Source: Clavaria fumosa (lineage: Eukaryota > Basidiomycota > Agaricomycetes > Agaricales > Clavariaceae). Taken from it: DNA of 64,000 bases. The stretch's first letter is position 1. Every line of letters starts with the position of its first letter. A program made the translations under genes and the position numbers. This document shows positions 32,901 through 44,166 of this stretch, piece by piece. Under the pieces are notes generated by a model, which saw only the letters and a program-made list of their open reading frames with translations, was not told the DNA's origin and searched no databases. The stretch lies in assembly GCA_951802425.1 (NCBI GenBank), contig OX637800.1, positions 2,480,001-2,544,000 on the forward strand, written 5' to 3'.

Positions 32901-34909
32901 GAGCTGAATATGTCAATGCCAAATTATTTTTGCTTGTCAGAGTAGATGGATGCTCTGGGCCAAGCACCCTCTCTCTGCCTTCCACTGCACATAATGAAAG
33001 CTCTTCTGCATCCCTCCAATACCCATTTTCATAATACACTAATCTCAGTTTCTCACATCTTTCAGCATCTTCTATGCCATATTGCATTTTTTGTGGATTT
33101 TTGTGAATGCAATTGACATGTGGCAGTAGCAATTGATGAAAGGCATAGTCAGAGCTATGGTTTCCATATGTGATGGAGTGACATAACAACATCCTGACAG
33201 AAATGTATTTTGACTGTTTCACTTCTTCAACACATCTGTCTTTGCACCAACTATGCACCAGTGGATGGATGGAGTATAGTCTTTCAGAGCTACTTATTTT
33301 CAAAAGTGAAAATGATATCAATATCTCAATTGCTTTCCTGAAAACCAAATTGTCCCAGTTGCCTGCACAGTCAATCTGCAATATGCTGGACCAATCCACT
33401 GAGTCTTTGAGTAATTGCTCCCAACTGCTTTTCACATCACTATCCTCTGACACACCAAAAGCTATCTCTTTGGCAGCAGTTCTGAACATCTCTTCTGGAA
33501 TGTTTTCATGGTGGAGGTATGCAAATATCTGTAGCAGGAGAAGTGCACTTGAAGCTGCTTGGGCCTCCCATCCCCTTTTCCCAATCTGTGCCTTGGCTTC
33601 TATCTCTGACACTGAAAGTTCCCATGTCCCATAAACTGCTTGCCCATAATTGGATGCACCCTTGAATGAAGGATTATCCAACAGCTGTTGATGATGCCTC
33701 CCATACTGCTCAAGGTAATCCCCAAGATCACATAGACCACTTGCAATGGATGCACCAGCTTGGTCAACTGCTAGAGGCAAGTAGCACAATGTTGCCACAA
33801 TAGGGCATGCCTTCTGCCTCAGTTCATCAACAGTCTCATTGCAATGTGCAGCTCTCAGAAGAAGGCTGATTGCATCCCCCTCTTCCATCTGCTCGACTTT
33901 GGTCGAGTCCTGCGGATTAACCAGTCCATGCATGATTGGATTTCGGCTGGTGATGAGTATGTTGCCTTGGTCATGTGCAGGCATGTGTCTCTGCACAGTG
34001 TCAAGGTCACTCGCATTATCATAAACAAGTAACCAGTCCCGTCTCATCCAGGATATCCATGAGAGAACTGAGGACACAGTAGTCTTAACTCCAGATGCCT
34101 GGGCAGCAGGATCATGGGCAATATCTTTGATAGATTGCTCTATTGTCTCAGGGCTGGTCGCATCAATCCAGAAAATGTGCCAGAACCTGTGACAGATGAT
34201 GAGTGATCAAGCAAAGTCGCACGATGCTGGTCAACATACAGCTTTGGATTTTCCTGAATGAATTTGAGGCAGATCTGAGTCTTGCCAACACCCCCCATTC
34301 CATGGAGAAGGAAGAGCCGTCTAGGGGAGTTCTGTCCCTCACGCATGCCAAAATTCTCCTTGAGCTTTTCAAGGTGAGACCTCTGCCCCGTGAAGATTGG
34401 GCTGGGTGAGGGGAATGTAGCTTGTGACTGGAACTGTGCAGAAGAGGGAGAATCATGTAGACCTACATTGGTGGTTCAGGCCAGTCAGGCTGAGTGTATA
34501 AAGGTTCATTCACTCGAGCTCACCTTGATGGATGTTAAGTACACCGATGTTGATGTTATGACACCCGACATCTCCAGTGGCATCTGCAAATGTAAGAATT
34601 AGACAGATTGGAGGAGAGGATAAGATTCCTAGGCTCACATATAGTCGAGTGATCATAGGTCTGTTGCGTGACCAAGGACACCGGAGGCATGCCAGTCATC
34701 CTGTCAATATCTGCAAGAGATAGTGGCACAGTGCTAAGAGTGAGATCAACCGCCTTCATAAACAACTCACTAGTTCTTGCCTTAGCATGATCTCTACCTG
34801 CCAAAGGTGAATCCTTGCGACCGATATCCATGGGCGACAAGTGAAGTGTCGAGGGTGACAACAGGTCGCACTTATCATGGGGAACTGCATGATTGCGGTA
34901 CATTGTCAT
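29945..34909 (-). pseudogene. NLR: NB-ARC domain plus at least 22 TPRs
   Basis: Model on minus: an N-terminal exon from 34909 (its 3' junction is unresolved), 34583-34524, 34433-34240, 34186-30175. The intron 34187-34239 splits the NB-ARC domain: the P-loop GMGGVGKTQICLKF lies before it, LFWHIFWIDATSPETIEQS spans it, then WLLVYDNASD (Walker B), ILITSRN and LPLAVDQAGASI (GLPL-type). After a helical spacer there are 22 consecutive 42-residue TPRs of the type VLGPEHPDTLTSIGNLAMTY. A 10-bp deletion at about 30190 shifts the frame, two more TPRs follow to 29945, and the LTR-like insertion severs the rest (26960-27087). NLRs of this type are thought to sense non-self or damage and oligomerise. A truncated 1,300-plus-residue protein could still be made. 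Confidence 0.9.
30949..32090 (-). repeat. 378-bp higher-order repeat (three TPRs) present three times
   Basis: Three successive copies of a 378-bp block (126 residues, three TPRs), essentially identical; for example gcacttttttcttggcttcc recurs at about 31,074, 31,452 and 31,830, exactly 378 bp apart. It keeps the frame and points to recent unequal exchange. Confidence 0.93.
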
Positions 34910-35011
34910 GATTGCGGTACATTGTCATGAATGCGGTACATTGACATTCATGCGGTACATTGACGTGTGACTTGACGTGTGACTTGACGTGTGACTTGAC
35001 GTGTGACTTGA
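34885..35011. repeat. Two short minisatellites upstream of the NLR
   Basis: About four copies of a 19-20-bp unit (catgattgcggtacattgt and variants, 34885-34962), followed directly by five copies of a 12-bp unit gacgtgtgactt (34964-35011). They overlap or abut the predicted N-terminal exon and promoter side of the NLR. Confidence 0.9.
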
Positions 35012-36075
35012 TGTGACGGTCCACGCAATCTGTCACGTTATCGGTCTACATTTATATACCGCAACAGGCCTTGGCTAGGACGAAGATGCGGTTGGACGCG
35101 AAGTGTACGGGTTATAGGTATTGCGGGTAGTGTGGGGTGGGGAGGTAGTGTACGTAGTATAGGTATGATTGCTGTGGTTCAAATTGAATGTGGGTCCGAG
35201 TGCTCTGTCGGATACGACGACGTGTCTAAGAGGCGTAGGCCCAGTAGTTCAGGGGGAACGTTATCGGTCAGCGAGTTTGGCACTGTTCTATGTTCTCGTT
35301 GTCCCCTTTCAATGGTAGAGCCTCCTGCATTTCTTGTGCGCACTGTGCAAGCCAACATCCCTACTCATACGTGATAATGTCAAGTTGTTGTTTCCTGCAC
35401 TCGTTATTGGCATCATCATCTGCTCTTGTGCATTTTTATATGACATCAGGCGGGTGGTAGCAGGTACAGTACAAAGTGCTGACTACACATGTGGATTGAC
35501 TCGGAGGTCTAACCACCTGTCCAATGAATGGACCCTTCATTCAAATACAAAGATCTGATGATCTGTAAAGGGATACTATCCCTTTACAGATCATCAGATC
35601 TTTGTAATAGTATCCAGATAGAATGAGGAGTTTTCTTCGTGCAGAAGGATAAGGCGAACATGGCCGTCTTCGAGAACGGGGGTGGCAACAGGTAACGACA
35701 TGATTACAGGTAACGACATGGCCTCCGTACGAGCGCTAACTCGGGTTGATGCAAAACGTAGTCCCAAATATCGGAAACACGTTACTGGTCTTACTACTTT
35801 TAGGCCCCCTTCGGATCACAGAGCAAGGGTTACGAAAAACGCATTATCTGAAAAGGGCCTTTGGACTTAGTTGCCAGGACCGCTACTTCCTTTGCAGCAC
35901 AACTCTGACCCCAGACGTCAATCAATTTCAGATCTGATCAAGCACCGCAGTCGCACAGTCGCGCAGTCTTACACGCCGTCTCCTGTGGGACTGACGAACG
36001 CCTTTGATGGAGCAGTTAAATACAACACCGCTCATCTAAGAGTCGGACATGCACGCATAACACCCTTACAAAAAC
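35012..36075. other. Intergenic region between NLR and monooxygenases
   Basis: No supported gene. It holds a 61-bp perfect palindrome (35546-35606), a short direct repeat caggtaacgacatg (35689 and 35707), and from about 35930 the promoter of the first monooxygenase, which includes the block cagtcttacacgccg..gactgacgaa..cagttaaatacaaca shared with the second copy. Confidence 0.6.
35546..35606. repeat. 61-bp perfect palindrome
   Basis: Arms of 30 bp (35546-35575 and 35577-35606) around a single C; left arm starts tacaaagatctgatgatctg. No mismatch. It would form a very stable hairpin; no poly-T follows. Confidence 0.95.
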
Positions 36076-37559
36076 ATGAAAATCATCATCGTCGGCGCCG
36101 GTATTGGTGGTCTAACATCCTACATCGCGCTCCGAAAACTGCTCGCCGACCTCTCGCCAGACCTGCAGCCCACGATCCAAATCTACGAAGCACACGCCAA
36201 CCCTACGCTCACCACATCCACCATCGGCGGGGGCCTCGCGCTCGGCCCCAACGGGCTGCGCGCCCTCGCGCGTCTGTGCCCCGCGGCCGTGGAGCGCATA
36301 CAGGCGATCGGGTTCACGAGCCAGTTCCTGACCATCCGCAATTCCAAAGGATGGCACGTGGGCCGCGTTTGGGCCGGCAAAGACGAGAGGTACGGCTATC
36401 CGCAGATAATGCTCTCGCGACAGACGGCCCACGAGGCCATTTTCGCGGAGGTCCCCCCCGGCGTCGTGCAGTGGGGAAAGCGGGTCAAGACTGTCAGAGA
36501 GACGGACGCGGCAGTTGAAGTGGAGTTCGAAGATGGCCAGCTGGAAACCGCTGACCTTGTCATCGGCGCAGATGGAGTGAAGAGTCTAGTCCGCGAGGCA
36601 ATTGTAGGATCCGGATACTCCCCGTCATACGAGTAAGTCACACCCTCTGATATTGACACTTATCTTAAAATTCAATTCCACGTAGAGGATTGACGGGAAT
36701 CGGAGGGTTCCTCCCACTCTCATCCATCCCGCCCGAGCTCCGCAACAGCCTCAATGAAGAGCCTGTCACCATGACATTCGGGCCCGACGGATTCTTCGGC
36801 TACGCAGCCTGCACGCCGCTCGACGAGCGCCCCGGGCAGCAGCCGCGAATCATGTGGTGGTCTACATACCAGATCGACACACCCCCTCGCGCAGCGTCCC
36901 TATCGCAGACCTCCGCGCCCAACTTCTCGCGCGGCACGAGTCTTGGCAATCTCCGCACGACACGCCCAGCACGCCCGTCTTCTCCTCCCTCATCGAGCTC
37001 GGGTGCCCTCGGGCGTCGCGGACCGCGACCGCCAAAGACAGCGCGATCCTTGTCCTCCCTACATACATCACTCCGCGTCTGCCCCACTGGGCGACGCCGT
37101 CTGGGCGGGTTGTGTGTCTCGGGGACGCGGCGCACACGATGCCGCCCCACTCGGGCCAGGGCGTGTTGGCGGCCGTCGAGGACAGCCTTGCGCTTGCGCT
37201 ACTCCTTCGGCATTTCCTTGGACGGCAGCTCGCCGATAACGGCAAGCTGGACCTCGTGGACGTGCTGCGGTCTGCGGCGGGTGGATACGAGCGAATTAGG
37301 ATCCCTAGGGTCCATGCGATCTTGGAGAGGTCAAAGTATGCAGGCGATGCGAAGCGGACGAAGACGTGGTGGCAGGAACATCTGAGAGATTTCATGACCT
37401 GGGCCTTATGTCAGTCCCCTTATCATTTTGCACTTGTTCTTGTTTCACCATTTAATCCTGCCCCCTTTGCCAGGTAAATTGCCTGAGTCTTTCATGAATG
37501 ACTCTATCTTTGGATATGATGTTGAAGTCGAGGTGCAGAAGTATCTCCGAAATCTCTAG
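36076..37559 (+). pseudogene. FAD-dependent monooxygenase, copy 1, frameshifted
   Basis: Exons 36076-36632, 36686-37409, 37474-37559. Same structure as copy 2 (38024-39529) and very similar to it. GAGIGGLTSY (Rossmann FAD loop), ADLVIGADGVKSLVRE (DG motif) and VCLGDAAHTMPPHSGQG (GD motif) place it in the salicylate hydroxylase-like family of FAD/NADH aromatic hydroxylases. A one-base deletion in a C-run near 36,888, relative to copy 2, shifts the frame in exon 2 before the GD motif, and an in-frame 24-bp segment is missing near 37,010. Everything downstream is otherwise open, so the break is recent or an assembly error. Confidence 0.9.
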
Positions 37560-38023
37560 TTTCCTCTTTTCTCACCAGTGTTAGCTACCAATGAACATGG
37601 CTCTAGTAATAGCTCAGTGACCCGATGTAATGCCGAAAAATAGTGAGCATTCTCACTGTTGTGCCACGTATATACAAACATTAGTTCCCTTTACTACAAT
37701 GGACTAATAGAACCTTGACATCACTAATACTCTTGGTGATGTTGATTCTCTCAATGATGAGATCTTGCAAGGATTGAGCTGCTCAAAATTAGTGGGTTCC
37801 TATATTGTGGGAAATTTACTATGAGGAAATTTGTGACTTGGTTGCCAAGTTTGACCAGCGCCCATGAATTTCATATTTACAGCACTCACTGATCTCATCA
37901 AGCGGGTGCCGCAGCCGTGCAGCCACGCAATTGCGCAGTCTTGCCGTAGGACTGACGAAAGCCTCTGATGGTGCAGTTAAATACAACAAGACATAAGCGC
38001 ATAAGCACTTCTGACAACAAAAC
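37560..38023. other. Spacer between the monooxygenase copies
   Basis: Contains the 3' flank of copy 1 (ttagctaccaatgaac.., ctctcaatgatgagatcttgcaagg) and the promoter of copy 2. Both blocks recur around the other copy, so the tandem unit is about 1.95 kb. Confidence 0.75.
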
Positions 38024-39529
38024 ATGAAAATCATCATCGTCGGCGCCGGTATCGGCGGTCTAACATCCTACATCGCGCTCCAAAAACTGCTCGCCGACCT
38101 CCCACCAGACCTGCAGCCCACGATCCAAATCTACGAAGCGCACGCCAACCCTACGCTAACCACATCCACCATCGGCGGGGGCCTCGGGCTCGGCCCCAAC
38201 GGGCTGCGCGCCCTCGCGCGTCTGTGCCCCGCGGCCGTGGAGCGCATACAAGCGAACGGGTTTACGAGCCAGTTCCTGACCCTCCGCAATTCCAAAGGAT
38301 GGCACGTGGGCCGCGTGTGGACCGGGAAAGGTGGGAAGTACGGCTACCCGCAGATAATGCTCTCGCGACAGACGGCCCACGAGGCCATTCTCGCGGAGGT
38401 CCCCCCCGGCGTCGTGCAGTGGGGAAAGCGGGTCAAGACTGTCAGAGAGACGGACGCGGCAGTTGAAGTGGAGTTCGAAGATGGCCAGCTGGAAACCGCT
38501 GACCTTGTCATCGGCGCAGATGGAGTGAAGAGTCTAGTCCGCGAGGCGATTGTAGGGCCCGGATACTCCCCATTATACGAGTAAGTCACACCCCCTGATA
38601 TTGACACCTTTCTTTAAATTCAATTCCACGTAGAGGATTGACGGGAATCGGAGGGTTCCTCCCACTCTCATCTATCTCGCCCGAGCTTCGCAACAGCCTC
38701 AATGAGGAGCCTGTCACCATGACATTCGGGCCCGACGGATTCTTCGGCTACGGAGCCTGCACGCCGCTCGACGAGCGCCCCGGGCAGCAGCCGCGAATCA
38801 TGTGGTGGTCCACATACCAAATCGACACACCCCCCCCGCGCGACGTCCCTATCGCAGACCTCCGCGCCCAGCTTCTCGCGCGGCACGAGTCCTGGAGATC
38901 CCCTTACGACACGCCCAGCACGCCCGTCTTCTCCTCCCTCATCGAGCTTGGGTGCCCTCTCGTGGCGGCGGCGGACACCGGGGCGTCGCAGTCCGCGACT
39001 TCCAAGGACAGCGCGATCCTCGTCCTCCCTACATACATCACCCCGCGTCTGCCCCACTGGGCGACGCCATCTGGTCGGATCGTGTGTCTCGGGGACGCGG
39101 CGCATGCGATGCCGCCCCACGCGGGCCAAGGCGTGTCGGTGGCCGTCGAGGACAGTCTTACGCTTGCGCTGCTCCTTCGGCATTTCCTTGGACGGCAGCC
39201 CGCTGATAACGGCAAGCTGAACCTCGCAGACGTACTGCGGTCTGTGGCGGGTGGATACGAGCACATTAGGATCCCTAGCGTTAATGCGATTTTGGAGAGA
39301 GCAAAGTATGCAGGCGATGCGAAGCGGACGAAGAAGTGGTGGCAGGAACATCTGAGAGATTTCATGATCTGGGTCTTGTGTCAGTCCCCTTATCATTTTG
39401 CGGTCGTTCTTGTTTCACCAATTAATTCTGCCCCCTTTGCCAGGTAAATTGCCAGAGTCTGTCTTGCACGGCTCCGTCTTTGGATACGATGTTGATGTCG
39501 AAGTGCAGAAGTATCTCCGAAATCTCTAG
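38024..39529 (+). CDS. FAD-dependent monooxygenase, copy 2 (salicylate hydroxylase-like)
   Basis: Exons 38024-38580, 38634-39379, 39444-39529; introns 53 and 64 bp; 462 residues ending VQKYLRNL. The N-terminus KIIIVGAGIGGLTSYIALQK is the GxGxxG dinucleotide fold; GADGVKSLVRE is the DG motif binding FAD and NAD(P)H; VCLGDAAHAMPPHAGQG is the GD motif contacting the FAD ribityl chain. The enzyme probably hydroxylates an aromatic or related ring; the substrate cannot be read. No signal peptide or membrane segment, so cytosolic. Its upstream block matches that of copy 1, so the promoter was duplicated with the gene. Confidence 0.93.
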
Positions 39530-40338
39530 TTTCCTCTTTTCTTACCTGTGTTGGCTACCAACGAACATCGTGGCTCTAGTAATGGCCCAGTAACCCGCTG
39601 TATTGCCGAGTAATAGGGAGCATTCTCATTTTCGTTCCCACATAGAGGTATTGGTTTCTTTTCCTGCAAGACAACGGCGATCAACCTATAGAACCTCGAC
39701 ATCATCAATACTCTCGGTGGTGTTGAACCTCTCAACGTTGAGATCTTGCAAGGTGCAAGGACAACCACTGAGTGGTAATGAGCGCCTCATGAGCGCCCGA
39801 GTTCCTTCTCAGCGGTGAGAGAACAGCCGGCGTTCATGTCTATCTCCAAGTCATCGCCATCCTAATGCGAAAGACTATGACTTCGAGTTTGATGAGCCGC
39901 CCCCAGCGCGGTGGGTCACTGTGGGTGCACCCCTGACTTCTCTCATCACGAGCGAGTGCGATTCGAGCATCCTCTCGATCCAAGAGAAGCCCTGCAGTCT
40001 GTGTGGGAAATGAGCGCTCTCAACGGCGAACACAAGATATTTTCCAGTAAAGACAAACATGCACTGCGTCGAAGAAAGTAAGTAATGATATGACTCTTAC
40101 CCGGGAGACGACAGGACACAAAGCAGGCCCCTCTCGCAACCATCCTCATCCAAACTTTTAACTGACGCTTCATCCCTTTCAAACGTTTCGCCAAATTCTG
40201 CCCTTCCTTCCGGGCTTTCTTAATGCACCTCCTCGCGTCTGTGCAATGTCACGATTGATGGTCTAGCGCAATCGAGCATAAAGCGAGTGCAGTAGCCAGC
40301 GCACGAGCATTTGCCTCACTTCGGACCCCCGAGTCTAG
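39530..40338. other. Intergenic region with blocks shared with 43.6-44.0 kb
   Basis: No gene supported. The blocks ctctcaacgttgagatcttg (about 39,730), gtaatgagcgcctcatgagcg (about 39,775) and tcacgagcgagtgcgattcg (about 39,946) recur, diverged, at about 43,680, 43,730 and 43,857. Confidence 0.6.
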
Positions 40339-43060
40339 TCAGCCCTTCGCCTCCATAGCATCGTCGTCCACACCCATCCTGCCTGTCTGCGTGGCATGTC
40401 CGATGACGTACCCCGCCCGGCGGCGCAGAGACACGGAGGCAGGCAGCGCACGCAGCGCGCCGTCCCACATTATCCCCAAATGTAGCCCCGCCAGCACCCG
40501 TGCCAGCTCGTCGCGGGGCAGCGTGCGCCATCCGCGCACGGCGTCCTGGAAGGCGCGATCCGTCTGGAGGAGCATGGGGGTGATGAGCATAGTGGGCGGC
40601 GCCGCGACGTGCGTGGGTGCGCGTGGGCGGTGGTAGATGTGCACGATGAGGACGAGCGTAGTGGACAAGGACAGGGCGACAATGAGGCAGCAGCACACCC
40701 AGGTGGACACAAAGATGCGTGTTTGGAGGCTGGAGAGGGAGGCGGGAGGCCCCAAGCGCGGGGGTCCGTCAATGTAGTAGCATCCTGCCGCTAACTTGAG
40801 AATAATGGAGTGTCAGAGTTACCGGCCAAGAGGTTGTAACAGACTCCCAAGCGTGAAACGGAACGTACTAGGGTTAGATATGTCTGGTAAAAGTTTGTCA
40901 GGGTATCCAAATAGAACGCCCGCAATTCATCGCTGTCTGACGGGTGTGTTAGCTTAAAAACAGTGATGAAGCCAAATCATGGCAGCCTACAAGCTTGTGC
41001 GATTTCCGTGACTGTGCCACGACTCAAAACAGTGCTGCCATTGAGCCATGTTTCGCCTACATACACTGAAATGGTCAAGTTGACCCAGTTGTTGAGCTGG
41101 TCAAGCAGCGGCACGGGGATGTCTTTATTGATGGCGAGGTCAATTGAGAACCCGTTCCATGCCCGCCCGGCCGCCGCGGACGCAGACAAATTGGTCGGGT
41201 CGTAAAGCTGTTGCTGTGTAGCCGACAGCGGCTTCACGTTGTCCACCGCCAACAACTCATGCGTCCTCGCATCGAGCGTCACATCTGCGGACATGATGGC
41301 TACGCGCGGGCGGCAGTAGATGACAACAGCGGCCGCCAGATCGCCGCTCGACAACCGCGTGGGAGTGAGTCGCGCATACACCTGGGTGCCTCCCTGCGCG
41401 ATGGAAGGCGGCGGTCCGGCAGGGCTGTCATTGGCTTCAGGGCACACAAGCGCAGCGTTGACGTATCCGAACGGGAAGAAGCTGGGGAAGTCTTTTTGGA
41501 ACATGCACTGGCCAGCCTGGTCTACAAATGTGACTTCCAGATTGAAGTCGGTGACAGTGGCGTTGACGATGCGGCCATAATTACACGCTGGATCGCTCCG
41601 TATTCCGTACCACCCGGGAATGGTGAGGTTCGATGGCGAGGCGGCGTTGAGGGCTAAAGGTTGCAGGTTATGTATTACCGGTCCAATGGGGCCTACGGTC
41701 CAGACTTGGTTGGCCAGAGACGGGAGACGGACCTCTGTTGTCTGCGCATCCCGAATGGACGTGAGTCAGAGAAGGCATATTCCACGGAAAGGTGGCTGAC
41801 CCCGTAGATTCCGCGAGCAGCGGAGAGCAAGAGTGCCCGAATGAATGCACTAGTGACGTCGACTTCGTTGCTAAGGCCCAAAATTCTTGTGTAGTTGAAG
41901 TAGGCGGTCTGTTGGATCCACACATTCCTGGGTTGGAAAAGTGTTGCAGACAACGGCCCAAGAAGAACGCACAGCCTGGATGTGGGAATGGATAAGCTCT
42001 CCGCTGGGGAAAGCAGAGAGACATCAGGAGAGATGCTCCCAACTCACATGACGGCGACAATGAGGAACAAGATGACCCAATCCCTCTGATGGAACGCGCT
42101 GATTGCCACCATGGGCGCCAACCGACTGTAATCCGTCATGAGCGCCTCTCGAGCATTGACACCCTTGGGGCGTTGGAGCAGAGTGTATGGCCGTAGTGAA
42201 GAGAACGCAACCCATATCGCGCCGAGACACGACACAGTGACGGTAGCGATCGCGGTGGGTACGAGATGCCATGCGTGGAGGGCGATCGTGTGGTCCAGGT
42301 CTACGCGCGCCAGTCCGCCTCGGAGGTGGCTCAGAGACCAGAGCACCACGAGAACGGCCACGAGGAACGCGTTCCATCCGATGTAGAGACGAAGAACTAT
42401 GTCTCGAGCAGCAACCGGCAGCCAGGCACTGATTGGGCGCCCCGGTGATGAGTGCGGAGCAATGCGATTAGGTGCTTGAAGAGTGGTGGTATTTCGCGGC
42501 GGTGAGGTGCGTGAGGCATAGGGACTAGAGTTTCCGGGAATACCATCAGATTGCTGCCGCGAACGCTGAGACTCAGCATCCCTGCGGGACGGTAAGCTTC
42601 TTGGCATCTTTCGCGTCAGTGTAGGTGGGAAAGCGGGGATGGTCGCAGTGACGTCATCGTTACAGTAAGACGCTTGACGGAAATCCCCTACGGTAGGAAG
42701 CCAGAGATCTTCCGTGCATAGGTGGGCATCAAAACGCCTCACCATGAGGGAGGAGGAAAGATCACTGACCTTTTCGTCCCGGAATTTCTGCCAACGCAGG
42801 ATATGGGGGGCCGCCCCTGTACGCTTGCTGAGAAGGACAACTTGGCTGAGTCGCATAGCGGGGTCAATGTTGGGAACGACATCGTGGAAAACACGCACCA
42901 TTTCAGCGTTGCTGCTGTTCTCCTCCAAGGAGTGAAAAGGGAACAGGGGAGCTATGTATGCTGCTTTGGTATCGGCCGAGGGTGCGCTATAGATGTCAGA
43001 GTTCGCGGTCTGCTCGTGCTCTGGGGACGCGGAGAGAAAGATGTAATCGTACGACGCCAT
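40339..43060 (-). CDS. Multi-pass membrane protein, five exons, unknown function
   Basis: Exons on minus: 43060-42048, 41975-41801, 41741-40991, 40936-40823, then about 40795-40339. The N-terminal ~210 residues are cytosol-like and Ser/Pro-rich. Membrane segments: LYIGWNAFLVAVLVVLWSL, LVPTAIATVTVSCLGAIWVAF, DWVILFLIVAVMLCVLLGPL, and a last one near the C-terminus (TWVCCCLIVALSLSTTLVLI). Between the third and fourth is a large probably extracellular domain with N-x-S/T sites (NATVTD, NLTI, NLSA, NGST) and several cysteines. The C-terminal tail is cytosolic. The last junction near 40,800 gives either a 32-bp intron, too short, or a small frameshift, so that exon end is uncertain. I do not recognise a named family; relics occur at 48,840-49,330 and 56,860-58,020. 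Confidence 0.72.
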
Positions 43061-44166
43061 GGGCAGACTGTGGAAGCGGGAAAGTGGGAGGGATATAAGT
43101 ACGGGCAGAACCGCAGAGAGAGATGAGGCTGTCTGGCCTGGTGCCGCCGTAGTGATCCGTCTGATGTATGGCCTGCCGCGTGCTTAACGGGCACTCCACT
43201 TGCGTCCTGGAATGGTGCAAATGCGCTCCACTTGCATTGCAAATGCGTTCCACTTCCCATGCTGTTGTCCCGTATTCACGCGACTGCGGACCGTATACCG
43301 CTGTCACTCGGTCTGTAATTCGGCTCATGGGAGGGTTCGTCAACAACCTGTCTGCAAAGGACGAGAGCCTGAACGAGGTCTCCGGCATTACCCCGTAACT
43401 CTTCACTGTCGGTCGGAATGGTGACTGCGGAGTCTACTTCGCGGCGTTGTACCGCTGTCGGTCACCTACAGACACCCATTGGATCGATGACAATTAACGT
43501 ATCATGCGCTCGCAACCGCTGACCGAGCGCCGACCCGCCACATAGGAGAAGATTTTGGAGTGCGATCAGTGTGAATCGCGTACATCAAGGCGCGATTAGC
43601 TGTGGACCACGTGATCCGTGATAATCATTGAACTTAGATAAGATATCATTACTGTAATACTCTCGGAGAAATTGATCTTCTCGACGTTGAGATCTTGTGA
43701 ACTTAGACGCAAGGGCGAACACAGTGAGTGGGTAATGAGCGCTTAATGAGTGCTCGAGTGCGCGAGAGAACGGCCAGCGTACAAAAAACCACTTTGACTG
43801 AGTTTGACGAGCCGTCAATCGAGGTGGGGTCACTATGCAGCCTTGACTTCTCTCATCACGAGCGAATGCGATTCGAGCATCGTCTCGATCCAAAAGAAGT
43901 CCTCCTCCAGCCCATACCTGAGTCCAAATCCGACTCCCAAATGAACACCGCACAAGCCAGACCCTCGTCATCTCGTCGCCACGGCTGTTGCACTTACAAA
44001 AAGGCACCCAAGACTCTTTCTTGTCTATCCACCAACCGAGTCTCATCCTTCAGATCACGATGGGCGGCACGATCAGTGTGTTATGTAGAAAGCCATTTTC
44101 TCCATTTGAGTGCGTTGTAGTGCTGATATAGTCAGCCCTGGCCCGGTATCAACCATCACATGAAGA
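43061..44166. other. Intergenic region: promoter of the membrane gene, SINE-like copy and shared blocks
   Basis: The stretch 43,105-43,330 upstream of the membrane gene is nearly repeated at 49,140-49,320. A SINE-like copy lies at about 43,430-43,612 (minus). Blocks at 43,650-43,985 recur at 39.7-39.96 kb and at 48.17-48.24 kb (ccaaatgtaactcccaaatg). Confidence 0.6.

Noticed and set aside
34885..35011. CRISPR array
   Set aside because: Units are adjacent tandem repeats without spacers, in a eukaryotic genome.
36690..37385. 231-residue plus-strand frame in monooxygenase copy 1
   Set aside because: The part after about 36,888 is out of frame with copy 2 and reads as Arg/Ser-rich nonsense; the true frame is the one containing the GD motif.
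40400..40800. Separate small membrane protein gene at the end of the five-exon gene
   Set aside because: Its frame follows in phase, apart from one uncertain junction, as the last exon of the upstream gene and the relic at 49 kb shows the same tail.
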